From an uncultured Prevotellaceae bacterium (lineage in GTDB: Bacteria; Bacteroidota; Bacteroidia; Bacteroidales; Bacteroidaceae): a stretch of 61,851 nt of DNA. A program made the position numbers and the translations under genes. The stretch spans positions 1 through 61,851 of the forward strand of contig CAMVKN010000016.1 of assembly GCA_947168045.1 (NCBI GenBank), in the 5' to 3' direction. The notes under the pieces were generated by a model. That model saw only the letters and a list, made by a program, of their open reading frames with translations, searched no databases and was not told the origin of the DNA. Shown piece after piece: positions 34,871 to 43,019 of this stretch (positions are counted from its first letter, which is position 1; the number at the start of each line of letters is the position of its first letter).

Positions 34871-34991
34871 GAGATGAGAGATGAGAGATGAGAAATGAGA
34901 GATATGATTAGTTTTAGCCTTAAAGCATGACTAACAGGCAGTCACCTCTCACCTCTTACCTCTCATCTCTCATCTTTCATCTCTCATCTCT
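34862..34991. repeat. Paired heptad arrays forming a long inverted repeat between convergent genes
   Basis: Six GAGAGRT-type units at 34862-34903 face seven CATCTCT/CACCTCT-type units at 34943-34991. The 39-bp interval would be the loop of a ~42-bp imperfect stem. The left array contains the pectinesterase stop and the right array abuts the merR-family stop. It may act as a bidirectional terminator. Confidence 0.78.
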
Positions 34992-35341
34992 TACTGCAGG
35001 CCGTCCAGCAGACGCTTCATCTGCTGCAGTTCTGTGCGGATGTCAATGAGACGGGTGATGACCTCAGCCTTGCGGTTGGAACCATCACGGTTGGCGTTAA
35101 TCATCTTGCGTGCGGCTGAAAGTTTGAAACCGCGCACCTTCACCAGGTTGTGGATGAGGCGAATCTGCTCGATGTCCTTCTCACCATACTGGCGCACCTT
35201 GTTAGGCCCGGTCGTCTTGGGCTTCAGATAGGGGAACTCCGTCTCCCAGTATCTTAGCGTACTCTCGTTCAGGCCGAACATCTCGGCCACCTCCTTGATG
35301 GAGTAATAGAGCTTCAGGTTCTTGTTCAGATTCAGTGCCAT
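34991..35341 (-). CDS. MerR-family transcriptional regulator
   Basis: 116 residues. The N-terminal winged-helix of MerR is clear: YYSIKEVAEMFGLNESTLRYW, ETEFPYLKPKTTGPNKVRQYGEKDIEQI. A helical part follows (IRLIHNLVKVRGFKLSAARKM) and a coiled coil ending LQQMKRLLDGLQ. There are no cysteines in the effector position, so it is not a metal sensor of the classic kind. This short MerR type is widespread in Bacteroidota as a single-copy gene of unknown target. It is the last gene of a minus-strand group after the Ca/Na exchanger (33 nt gap). Confidence 0.9.
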   Translation of the reverse strand: MALNLNKNLKLYYSIKEVAEMFGLNESTLRYWETEFPYLKPKTTGPNKVRQYGEKDIEQIRLIHNLVKVRGFKLSAARKMINANRDGSNRKAEVITRLIDIRTELQQMKRLLDGLQ

Positions 35342-35374
35342 AGTCTAATTGTTGGTGCAAGTTTTCAAAGAATG

Positions 35375-36310
35375 TTACATAGCGCCAGCCACCAGCCATG
35401 CCATGTAGGCCAGGAACAGGACGGTGAGCACGGCTCCCTCCCATCGTGCCATGGTGAGCTTGGTGTTGGCGAAGAGCCACAGCAGGAGGATGGAGCCGAT
35501 AAGCATGGCGAAGTCGACGGTGGTGATGCCCATCACCGTCATGGGGCTGATGAGACCGGCACCTCCGAGGATAAGCAGAATGTTCATCACATTTGAACCC
35601 AGGACATTGCCGATGGCAATGCCGCTGTTGCCCTTGCGCGCTGCTACCACGCTGGTAGCCAGCTCAGGCAGCGATGTGCCACCAGCCACCACGGTCAGTC
35701 CGATGACGGCCTCGCTGACGCCTAAGCGTGCGGCGACCTCAGTGGCACCGTCGACGAAGATGTTCGACCCTGCCACCAGACAGGCCAGACCCACGACGAG
35801 CATCAGCACGGCACGGCCCATACTGTAGGACTTCGTGGGCGCTGTGTCCTCGCCACCTTTGTTCTTCGCTCCGTGAAGCGTCAGCCACATGAAGGCGATG
35901 AAGCCCACCAGTAGCAGTATGGCGTCAAGGCGCGACAGGTCGCCGTCGGTGACCACCATGATGGTCAGCGCGAGCGATGCCACCACAGCGATGGGGATGT
36001 CCTTGCGCACCGTAGAAGGCAGGATGGTCATGGGGGCCACCATGGCTGCCACGCCGGTGATGAGCATAGTGTTGAAAATGTTGCTGCCCACGACGTTGCC
36101 CACGGCCAGGTCGGCCGTACCCTTGAGCGCCGACACCAAGCTGACGCAGAACTCAGGGGCTGAGGTGCCAATGGCAACGATGGTCAGTCCGATAATAATC
36201 TGTGGAATCTTTATCTTCTCGGCCAGCGCCACAGCACCATCGGTGAGGCGGTCGGCGCCCCACAGCACCAGCACTACGCCGGCAATTATCATCCCTATCT
36301 GGAGTAGCAT
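35375..36310 (-). CDS. Calcium/sodium antiporter (CaCA family, YrbG type)
   Basis: 311 residues. Inner-membrane exchanger with two homologous halves of five helices. The alpha-repeat signatures are VAIGTSAPEFCVSLVSALKG (first half) and VAGGTSLPELATSVVAARKG (second half), each followed by NxxGSNxxN (VGNVVGSNIFNT; IGNVLGSNVMNI). The intervening loop carries charged residues GAKNKGGEDTAP. Size and motifs match E. coli YrbG/ChaA-like sodium/calcium exchangers. Same strand as malate dehydrogenase upstream and MerR downstream. The gap to malate dehydrogenase holds a 36-bp inverted repeat. Confidence 0.92.
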   Translation of the reverse strand: MLLQIGMIIAGVVLVLWGADRLTDGAVALAEKIKIPQIIIGLTIVAIGTSAPEFCVSLVSALKGTADLAVGNVVGSNIFNTMLITGVAAMVAPMTILPSTVRKDIPIAVVASLALTIMVVTDGDLSRLDAILLLVGFIAFMWLTLHGAKNKGGEDTAPTKSYSMGRAVLMLVVGLACLVAGSNIFVDGATEVAARLGVSEAVIGLTVVAGGTSLPELATSVVAARKGNSGIAIGNVLGSNVMNILLILGGAGLISPMTVMGITTVDFAMLIGSILLLWLFANTKLTMARWEGAVLTVLFLAYMAWLVAGAM

Positions 36311-36324
36311 CTTTTTGAGTGTTT

Positions 36325-36414
36325 AGTGTAAAATGTAGAGTGTAGAGGTTGCTACCGCACGAGGGTAATGCACATACAGTGCGGTAGCAAACTCTACACT
36401 CTATACTCTACACT
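36325..36414. repeat. 36-bp imperfect inverted repeat between mdh and the exchanger gene
   Basis: Arms at 36325-36360 and 36379-36414 pair with about four mismatches around an 18-nt loop. The inner 12 bp (TTGCTACCGCAC) are perfect. The outer part has a 7-bp-like rhythm (TGTAGAG). It lies directly after the mdh stop on the minus strand and may terminate or attenuate that transcript. Confidence 0.8.
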
Positions 36415-36422
36415 GAAAACAA

Positions 36423-37415
36423 TTAAAGGTTCGGGTTAATCTTGTTCCACTCGCTGATGGGCGGCACGATGTTCAGCGTCACCAGCTCGTCGCGCATCTT
36501 GCACAGGTGCTCGTAGCTCTGGTCCAGCTTGGCATTCTCCTCGGCCGTGCCCTGTGGCACCTCATACTTGGCACCCTCGGCGGTCATGGTGGTCTTCATG
36601 GCCATCATGATGTGGTCGTACTTGTCGGTCTTCACGTAGGTACCCACGGGGAAGCGGAACGGCTCACCGCCCATGGCGGCACGAATCATCTCAACGCTGA
36701 GGTACGACGGGCTCTGGAACGAGCTGCGGCCGCGCAGCTTGATGATGGCGGCACCACCCTTGGTGACGTCAGTCTTCATCTGCTCCCACTCCTCGGCGGG
36801 GAACTCAGGTGTGCCGATGATGTCGGTCAGCTTGCGGCCCTTGATGGTGACATGGCTGCCGAAGACGGCCATCTGCTCGCCGTGGCCACCGTAAGTGGCG
36901 CAGCCCTTGATCTCGCTCTGCAGCACACCAAACTTCTTTGCCAGTGCGCTCTGCAGACGGGTGGTGTCCAGTCCTGCCAGCGTGGTCACCTGTCCGGGCT
37001 TCAGACCGCTGTAGAGCAGCGTCACCAGACCAGTGAGGTCAGCAGGGTTGAAGATGATGACGACGTGCTTCACGTCGGGGCAGAACTTCTTGATGTTCTG
37101 GCCCAGCTCCTCTGCAATCTTGCAGTTGCCGGCCAGCAGGTCCTCGCGCGTCATGCCCTCCTTGCGGGGTGCACCACCTGACGAGATGATGTACTTCGCA
37201 CCGGTGAAAGCCTCCTCGGCATTGGTGGTGGCGGTGATGGTGGCCTCGTCGAAGCCACTCTGGCGCATCTCCTCAGCCACACCTTCGGGTGAGAACACAT
37301 CATAGAGACACAGGTTGCTGGTCAAGCCCATCATCAGGGCGCTCTGGGCCATGTTCGATCCGATCATGCCGGCTGCGCCGACGATGACCAGTTTGTCGTT
37401 TGTCAAAAATGCCAT
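36423..37415 (-). CDS. mdh: Malate dehydrogenase
   Basis: 330 residues. NAD-binding VIVGAAGMIGSNMAQSALMM; the LDH/MDH active-site loop with arginines GGAPRKEGMTREDLLAGN; NPADLTG; AGLDTTRLQSALAKK with the second arginine; and catalytic His in CATYGGHGEQM. It interconverts malate and oxaloacetate in the cytosol, used in Bacteroidota in the reductive branch to succinate. The glycine loop is GxxGxxG, as in the MDH group with an LDH-like fold. A possible -7 element on the minus strand (TAATTTTG) lies at 37459-37466. Confidence 0.93.
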   Translation of the reverse strand: MAFLTNDKLVIVGAAGMIGSNMAQSALMMGLTSNLCLYDVFSPEGVAEEMRQSGFDEATITATTNAEEAFTGAKYIISSGGAPRKEGMTREDLLAGNCKIAEELGQNIKKFCPDVKHVVIIFNPADLTGLVTLLYSGLKPGQVTTLAGLDTTRLQSALAKKFGVLQSEIKGCATYGGHGEQMAVFGSHVTIKGRKLTDIIGTPEFPAEEWEQMKTDVTKGGAAIIKLRGRSSFQSPSYLSVEMIRAAMGGEPFRFPVGTYVKTDKYDHIMMAMKTTMTAEGAKYEVPQGTAEENAKLDQSYEHLCKMRDELVTLNIVPPISEWNKINPNL

Positions 37416-37561
37416 AGTGATTCTTTACGTTTTATGGTTTGTTATGAATTTACGCCCGCAAAATTACAAAATAAATGGCAGAAAGAAGAATGTTATTCTG
37501 TTATTTTTCTTTAAGAAAAGATAAATCAATAGCGCGCTGATGGCAGGTCAGATTATTTTTG

Positions 37562-37569
37562 TATCTTTG
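37562..37569 (+). promoter_or_regulatory. Promoter -7 element of the aminopeptidase P gene
   Basis: TATCTTTG at 37562-37569, about 33 nt before the ATG pair at 37600/37603. It excludes the longer frame that begins at 37540. Confidence 0.65.
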
Positions 37570-37602
37570 CAAAGTAGAAATGACAAAAGCACACCACACA
37601 TG

Positions 37603-39471
37603 ATGAATAACACTATTGCACTGCGGCTGAGTCAGCTGCGCGAGGAGATGGAACGCGAGCATCTGGCAGCCGTCATCATACCTACCAGCGACCCCCATCA
37701 GAGTGAGTACACCGCAGCCCACTGGAAGGGCAGAGCGTATATCAGCGGCTTTGACGGCTCGGCCGGCACTGCTGTCGTTACCATGAACGGGGCAGCCCTG
37801 TGGACTGACTCCCGCTATTTCCTTGCTGCCGAGGAGCAGCTCAAGGACACTGAGTTCCAGCTGATGAAGCTGAAGGTCGACGGCACACCGACGATAGCCG
37901 AGTGGATAGGCAAAAGTCTCTCAACACTAAACACTTCACACTCAACAGAAGTTGCCATCGATGGCATGGTGGCCTCGGCCAGCGAGGTGCGGCAGTTGCG
38001 TGAGGAGCTGCGCAGTGAGGGAGGCCTGACGCTGCGCACCAACATCGACCTGCTGGGGCGCATCTGGCGCAATCGTCCGCCAGTGCCCTTGAACCCTGTC
38101 GAACTCTATCCCGAAGCGTATGCCGGCGAGAGCTGTGCCAGCAAGCTGCAGTGCATCCGGCAGGAGTTGCGCCGTCTGCATGCCGACGGCATGCTGATGG
38201 CCTCGCTCGATGACATCGCATGGACGCTCAACCTGCGGGGGACCGACGTGCACTGCACGCCCGTCTTTGTCAGCTATCTGCTCGTCAGCTCCACCTCGGC
38301 CACATTATTTATAAATAAGGAAAAGCTGTCGCCTCAGGTCGAGGAATACCTGCGGCAGAACGGCATCGGCACCGATGACTATGGCCAGGTGACGCGTGGC
38401 CTGAGCGACTACGCCGAGTATAACATCCTGCTTGACCCCAATGAGGTCAGCCATACGCTGTTCAGCGCCGTGCAGAACGACGAGCGGCGTGGCACCCGCA
38501 GCAAGACCGTCATCGTGGAACACGAGTCGCCCGTCAAGCGCATGAAGACGGTGAAGAACGCCGTAGAGCAGCAAGGGCTGCGCAATGCCATGCTGCGCGA
38601 CGGTGTGGCCATGGTGCAGTTCCTATGCTGGTTAGACAAGGCAATGGGGGCTACCGGCACAGCTGCGCTTAGCGAGTGCTCCGTCAGTGAGAAGCTGCTG
38701 CAGCTGAGGGCAGCCCAGTCGCTGTTTCGCGACATCTCCTTCGACACCATCGCCGCCTATGGCGTGCATGGCGCCATCGTTCACTATGAGCCGACGCCCG
38801 AGAGCAATATCCCCTTGCTGCGCGAAGGGCTGCTGCTGCTCGATAGCGGTGCACAGTACATGGACGGCACCACCGATATTACGCGTACCATCGCGCTGGG
38901 GCCGCTCACTGAGGAGATGCGACGTGTCTACACCCTGGTGCTCAAAGGACATATACAGATTGAGTTGGCTCGTTTCCCTGAAGGCATCAGTGGTACGCAG
39001 CTTGATGTGCTGGCCAAGCGGGCCATGTGGCAGGAAGGCTACAGCTATCTGCATGGCACGGGCCACGGCGTGGGTACCTATCTCAGCGTACACGAGGGCC
39101 CTCACCAGATTCGCATGGAGTGGAAGCCAGCCCCTTTGGTGGAGGGCATGACCGTCACCGACGAGCCGGGCATCTACCTGGCCGGGCGCTTCGGCGTGCG
39201 CATTGAGAACACGCTCCTCATCGTGCCCGCCAAGCCCCGCAGTGCTGCTGACCCCATGCCGGCTGACGGCAGAACCGAGTGCGGCCGTTTCCTGCAGTTT
39301 GAGTCCCTTACCTTGTGCCCCATTGACAAACGACCTATCCTGCCCGAGCTGCTCAGCGACGAGGAGCGTCAGTGGCTGGATGGCTATCACCGTCTGGTCC
39401 TTGAGCGGCTCTCGCCTCTGCTCGCTGACGATGAGCGGCAATGGCTGAAAGAGGCTTGCTCGCCAGTTTGA
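37603..39471 (+). CDS. Xaa-Pro aminopeptidase (M24B)
   Basis: 622 residues from 37603 (ATG also at 37600). The long form has two N-terminal creatinase-like domains (~1-300) and a C-terminal pita-bread M24 domain. Metal ligands: the two Asp in LLDSGAQYMDGTTDITRT, His in HGTGHGVGTYLSVHEGP, Glu in VTDEPGIYLAG and Glu in GVRIENTLLI. It removes an N-terminal residue preceding proline. There is no signal peptide, so it acts in the cytosol on imported peptides. The length matches the eukaryote-like aminopeptidase P common in Bacteroidota. It is followed by the promoter of the SusC/D locus. Confidence 0.93.
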   Translation: MNNTIALRLSQLREEMEREHLAAVIIPTSDPHQSEYTAAHWKGRAYISGFDGSAGTAVVTMNGAALWTDSRYFLAAEEQLKDTEFQLMKLKVDGTPTIAEWIGKSLSTLNTSHSTEVAIDGMVASASEVRQLREELRSEGGLTLRTNIDLLGRIWRNRPPVPLNPVELYPEAYAGESCASKLQCIRQELRRLHADGMLMASLDDIAWTLNLRGTDVHCTPVFVSYLLVSSTSATLFINKEKLSPQVEEYLRQNGIGTDDYGQVTRGLSDYAEYNILLDPNEVSHTLFSAVQNDERRGTRSKTVIVEHESPVKRMKTVKNAVEQQGLRNAMLRDGVAMVQFLCWLDKAMGATGTAALSECSVSEKLLQLRAAQSLFRDISFDTIAAYGVHGAIVHYEPTPESNIPLLREGLLLLDSGAQYMDGTTDITRTIALGPLTEEMRRVYTLVLKGHIQIELARFPEGISGTQLDVLAKRAMWQEGYSYLHGTGHGVGTYLSVHEGPHQIRMEWKPAPLVEGMTVTDEPGIYLAGRFGVRIENTLLIVPAKPRSAADPMPADGRTECGRFLQFESLTLCPIDKRPILPELLSDEERQWLDGYHRLVLERLSPLLADDERQWLKEACSPV

Positions 39472-39512
39472 AGCAAAAAAATACGTTTATTTTCCACTTT
39501 TTTATGTTTTTA

Positions 39513-39544
39513 TTTGTTATTCTGACAAAAAGCAATTAACTTTG
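39513..39544 (+). promoter_or_regulatory. Promoter of the SusC/SusD operon
   Basis: TTTG at 39513-39516, 20 nt, then TAACTTTG at 39537-39544. The susC-like ATG at 39615 leaves a leader of about 60 nt. No regulator gene is adjacent. Confidence 0.75.
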
Positions 39545-39614
39545 CACGCTTAAATGACCTTTCGCTGAGAAAGGGTGGTTAGAAGATAGCATAAAAAATA
39601 GTTAATAAAGTCAA

Positions 39615-42600
39615 ATGAAGAAAAGGTTAGCAATGCTTTTAGTTGGCCTGTTCCTGTCGATTGGAATGTCGTGGGCACAGACAGCTATTAGCGGAACGGT
39701 CTTCGAAGACAATGGCGAACCCTGTATAGGCGCAACAGTGTTGATACAGGGCACCAAGCAAGGTACGAAGACAGACCTGGACGGTAAGTTTACCATCACC
39801 GTCCCTGCAGGTAAAAAGATTGTTGTCAGTTACATTGGTATGCTGACGCAGACGGTCACCCCAAAGAACGGCATGAAGATTACCCTTCATGCTGATGCCC
39901 AGACCATGGGCGAGGTGGTCGTTACAGGTATTGTGAAGCAGGACAAGCGCCTCTTCACAGGTTCGTCAACAAAGATTGATGCCGACAAGACGAAGCTTGC
40001 CGGCATGGCTGACGTCAGCCGCTCGCTCGAAGGGCGTGTGGCCGGCGTGCAGGTGACCAATGTCAGCGGCACCTTCGGCGCTTCGCCGAAGATTCGTGTG
40101 CGTGGTGCCACCTCCATCTACGGCAACTCCAAGCCTCTGTGGGTCATTGACGGCGTCATCTACGAGGACAACGTCGATGTGTCGGCCGACGAGCTGGCTT
40201 CCGGCGATGCCAAGACGCTGATTTCCAGTGCTGTGGCCGGACTGAACAGCGATGACATCGAGTCGTTCACCATCCTGAAGGACGGCTCCGCCACCTCTAT
40301 CTATGGCGCGCGCGCCATGGCCGGTGTGATTGTCATCACCACCAAGCGCGGTGCCAAGGGTCGCGCCACCGTGGGTTACACTGGCGAGTTTACCACCAGG
40401 CTGAAGCCCTCTTACAGCGACTATAACATCATGAACTCTCAGGAGATTATGGGCGTCTATAAGGAGATGGCTGACAAGGGCTGGCTGCAGCTTGAGAACA
40501 TGGTGAACTCGCAGAACACCGGTATCTATGGCTACATGTTCCAGCAGCTGCGCAAGTATGACCCCCTGACAGGCAAATACGGTCTGACCAATACCGAGGC
40601 CGCCCGTAACGCCTATCTGCAGGAGGCCGAGTTCCGCAACACCGACTGGTTTGACATGCTCTTCTCCACCGCCGTGTCGCAGAACCACTCCGTGAGCATC
40701 TCCAATGGTACCGAGAAGTCGCAGAGCTACTTCTCCATGTCGCTCATGCACGACCCCGGCCAGTATGTCAACCGTTCAAAGGTGGACCGCTACACCTTCA
40801 ATGGCAACACCTCCTACGACATCCTGAAGAACCTCACCGTGAAGCTGGCTGCCCAGGGTAGCCACCGTGAGCAGGAAGCTCCCGGCTCGCTGAACCAGAC
40901 CACCGACGTGGTGACGGGCGAGGTGAAGCGCGACTTCGACATCAACCCCTTCAGCTATGCCATGAACACCAGCCGCTGTCTGGACCCGAACATCAACTAC
41001 ACCCGTTTCTACAGTCCGTTCAACATCTTCAACGAGCTGGAGAACAACTTCAATGAAATCAACGTCGATGAGCTGATGTTCCGCGCCGAGCTGGAATACA
41101 AGCCCATCAAGACGGTGACGCTCAGCGGACTGGTGTCAACCCGTATGTCACACACCCGTCGCCAGCACAATGTGATGGACAATGCCAACCAGGCCAACGC
41201 CTACCGTGCCGGTACCGACGCCACCGACGACAACAGCACCATCCGCTATGCCAACCCCCTGCTCTTCACCGACCCGGACGATGAGCTGGCACTGCCTGAG
41301 AGCGTCCTGCCCGAGGGTGGTATCAAGTACCAGTACGACGACCACATGCGGTCGAACAACTACCGCTTCATGGCCGAATACCGTGACGTGTACAATGACC
41401 TGCACACGGTCAATGCCATGTTCGGCACTGAGTTCAGCAGCGTCAAGCGCACACCGACCAACTGGACGGGCTGGGGCTACCAGTTCGACAACGGCGGCAT
41501 CGTCTACACGCCCTATCCCTGGCTGAAGCAGTACAACCTGGAGGGCACCAACTACTTCGGCGAGTCCTTCACCCGTACCAACACCCTGGCTTACTACGGA
41601 CAGGCTGTCTATAGCTATGCCCAGCGCTACACCATCAACGGCACCTTCCGCTATGAGGGCACCAACCGTCTGGGCAAGAGCCGCAAGAGCCGCTGGCTGC
41701 CTACATGGAACGTGTCGGCTGCCTACGACATGACCAACGAGCCCTTCTTGCAGAGCGCACAGAGCTGGCTGTCGCAGTTGAAGCTGCGTGGCAGCTACTC
41801 GCTGACGGCCGACACAGGTCCCTCGTGGGTGACCAATGCACAGGCCATCTTCATGCCCGAGACGGCATGGCGCCCCTACACATCGGCACAGGAGTCGCAG
41901 ATATACATCTCCAACCTGGGCAACTCAGAGCTGACCTACGAGAAGAAGCACGAGCTGAACCTCGGCATTGACCTCGGCTTCTGGGGCAACCGCATCGCCC
42001 TGAACTTCGACATCTACTGGCGAAACAACTTCGACCTTATCGGCCCCACCTATACACAGGGCGCCGGTGGCGAAATCTTCAAGTATGCCAACGTGGCCGA
42101 CATGAAGTCCAACGGCATGGAGATTGGTCTCTCAACGGTGAACATTGCAGGCCAGAAGTTCCGTTGGACCAGCGACCTTATCTATTCGAAGGCTGAGAAC
42201 GAGATTACGTCGCTCGACGTGGCCAGCCGTGCCGTCGACCTCGTCAGTGGCCAGGGCTATGCCCTTGAGGGCTATCCCGTGCGCTCCATCTTCAGCTATG
42301 AGTTCAAGGGCCTGAACAACGAGGGTCTGCCCATGGTGAAGAACGAGTATGGCGAGACCACCGTCGGCAATGTCAACTTCCAGGAGACGGAGCACCTGAA
42401 GGACTTCCTCGTCTACGAGGGACCGTCAGACCCCACCTGGTATGGTTCGTTCAACAACACCTTTACCTACACCGACAACTGGGGCCGCCTCAACCTCGAC
42501 GTGTTCATCACCTACAGTGGTGGCAATGTCGTCCGTCTCGACCCCGTGTTCCACTCTGCCTACAGCGACCTCTCCGCCCTGCCGCGTGAGTTCAAGAACC

Positions 42601-42965
42601 GCTGGATGATGGGTGGCGACGAGCAGCGCACCGACATCCCCGTCATTGCCTCGCGCAACCAGCTCGACCGCTACGGCTCCACCACGCTGGGCACCGCCTA
42701 CAACGCCTACAACTACTCCACCGCGCGCATTGCCAAGGGCAACTTCGTGCGACTGAAGGAGGTGGCGCTCACCTACGCCGTTCCCCAGCAGTGGCTGGCC
42801 AACAGCTTCCTCAGCAGTGCATCGCTGAAGCTTGCCACCACCAACCTCTGCCTGCTCTATGCCGACAAGAAGCTGAACGGACAGGACCCGGAGTTCATCA
42901 ATGCCGGTGGTGTGGCATCGCCCATCAGCAAGCAGTTCACCGCAACCCTGCGTCTTGGCTTCTAA
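39615..42965 (+). CDS. SusC/RagA-family TonB-linked outer-membrane transporter
   Basis: 1116 residues. Signal peptide 1-21 (GMSWAQ). A CarboxypepD_reg-like domain at ~25-100 (ISGTVFEDNGEPCIGATVLI) is followed by the TonB box region (GEVVVTGIV), the plug at ~115-235 with SusC signatures (SLEGRVAGVQVTNVSG, IRVRGATSIYGNSKPLWVID, SFTILKDGSATSIYGARAM), and a 22-strand barrel ending FTATLRLGF. It imports a ligand captured by the SusD-like lipoprotein encoded 54 nt downstream. No glycoside hydrolase is in the operon, while a zinc metallohydrolase lipoprotein is, so peptide cargo is more likely than glycan. Confidence 0.94.
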   Translation: MKKRLAMLLVGLFLSIGMSWAQTAISGTVFEDNGEPCIGATVLIQGTKQGTKTDLDGKFTITVPAGKKIVVSYIGMLTQTVTPKNGMKITLHADAQTMGEVVVTGIVKQDKRLFTGSSTKIDADKTKLAGMADVSRSLEGRVAGVQVTNVSGTFGASPKIRVRGATSIYGNSKPLWVIDGVIYEDNVDVSADELASGDAKTLISSAVAGLNSDDIESFTILKDGSATSIYGARAMAGVIVITTKRGAKGRATVGYTGEFTTRLKPSYSDYNIMNSQEIMGVYKEMADKGWLQLENMVNSQNTGIYGYMFQQLRKYDPLTGKYGLTNTEAARNAYLQEAEFRNTDWFDMLFSTAVSQNHSVSISNGTEKSQSYFSMSLMHDPGQYVNRSKVDRYTFNGNTSYDILKNLTVKLAAQGSHREQEAPGSLNQTTDVVTGEVKRDFDINPFSYAMNTSRCLDPNINYTRFYSPFNIFNELENNFNEINVDELMFRAELEYKPIKTVTLSGLVSTRMSHTRRQHNVMDNANQANAYRAGTDATDDNSTIRYANPLLFTDPDDELALPESVLPEGGIKYQYDDHMRSNNYRFMAEYRDVYNDLHTVNAMFGTEFSSVKRTPTNWTGWGYQFDNGGIVYTPYPWLKQYNLEGTNYFGESFTRTNTLAYYGQAVYSYAQRYTINGTFRYEGTNRLGKSRKSRWLPTWNVSAAYDMTNEPFLQSAQSWLSQLKLRGSYSLTADTGPSWVTNAQAIFMPETAWRPYTSAQESQIYISNLGNSELTYEKKHELNLGIDLGFWGNRIALNFDIYWRNNFDLIGPTYTQGAGGEIFKYANVADMKSNGMEIGLSTVNIAGQKFRWTSDLIYSKAENEITSLDVASRAVDLVSGQGYALEGYPVRSIFSYEFKGLNNEGLPMVKNEYGETTVGNVNFQETEHLKDFLVYEGPSDPTWYGSFNNTFTYTDNWGRLNLDVFITYSGGNVVRLDPVFHSAYSDLSALPREFKNRWMMGGDEQRTDIPVIASRNQLDRYGSTTLGTAYNAYNYSTARIAKGNFVRLKEVALTYAVPQQWLANSFLSSASLKLATTNLCLLYADKKLNGQDPEFINAGGVASPISKQFTATLRLGF

Positions 42966-42972
42966 GTGATTT

Positions 42973-43000
42973 GAGAATTGAGGTTTGAGAATTGAGATTT
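42973..43000. repeat. 14-bp tandem repeat after the susC-like gene
   Basis: Two units GAGAATTGAGRTTT lie 7 nt after the susC-like stop. The same 14-bp unit appears twice at 46019-46046 in the same operon. Confidence 0.7.
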
Positions 43001-43019
43001 ATTTATTGACAAGCAAACT

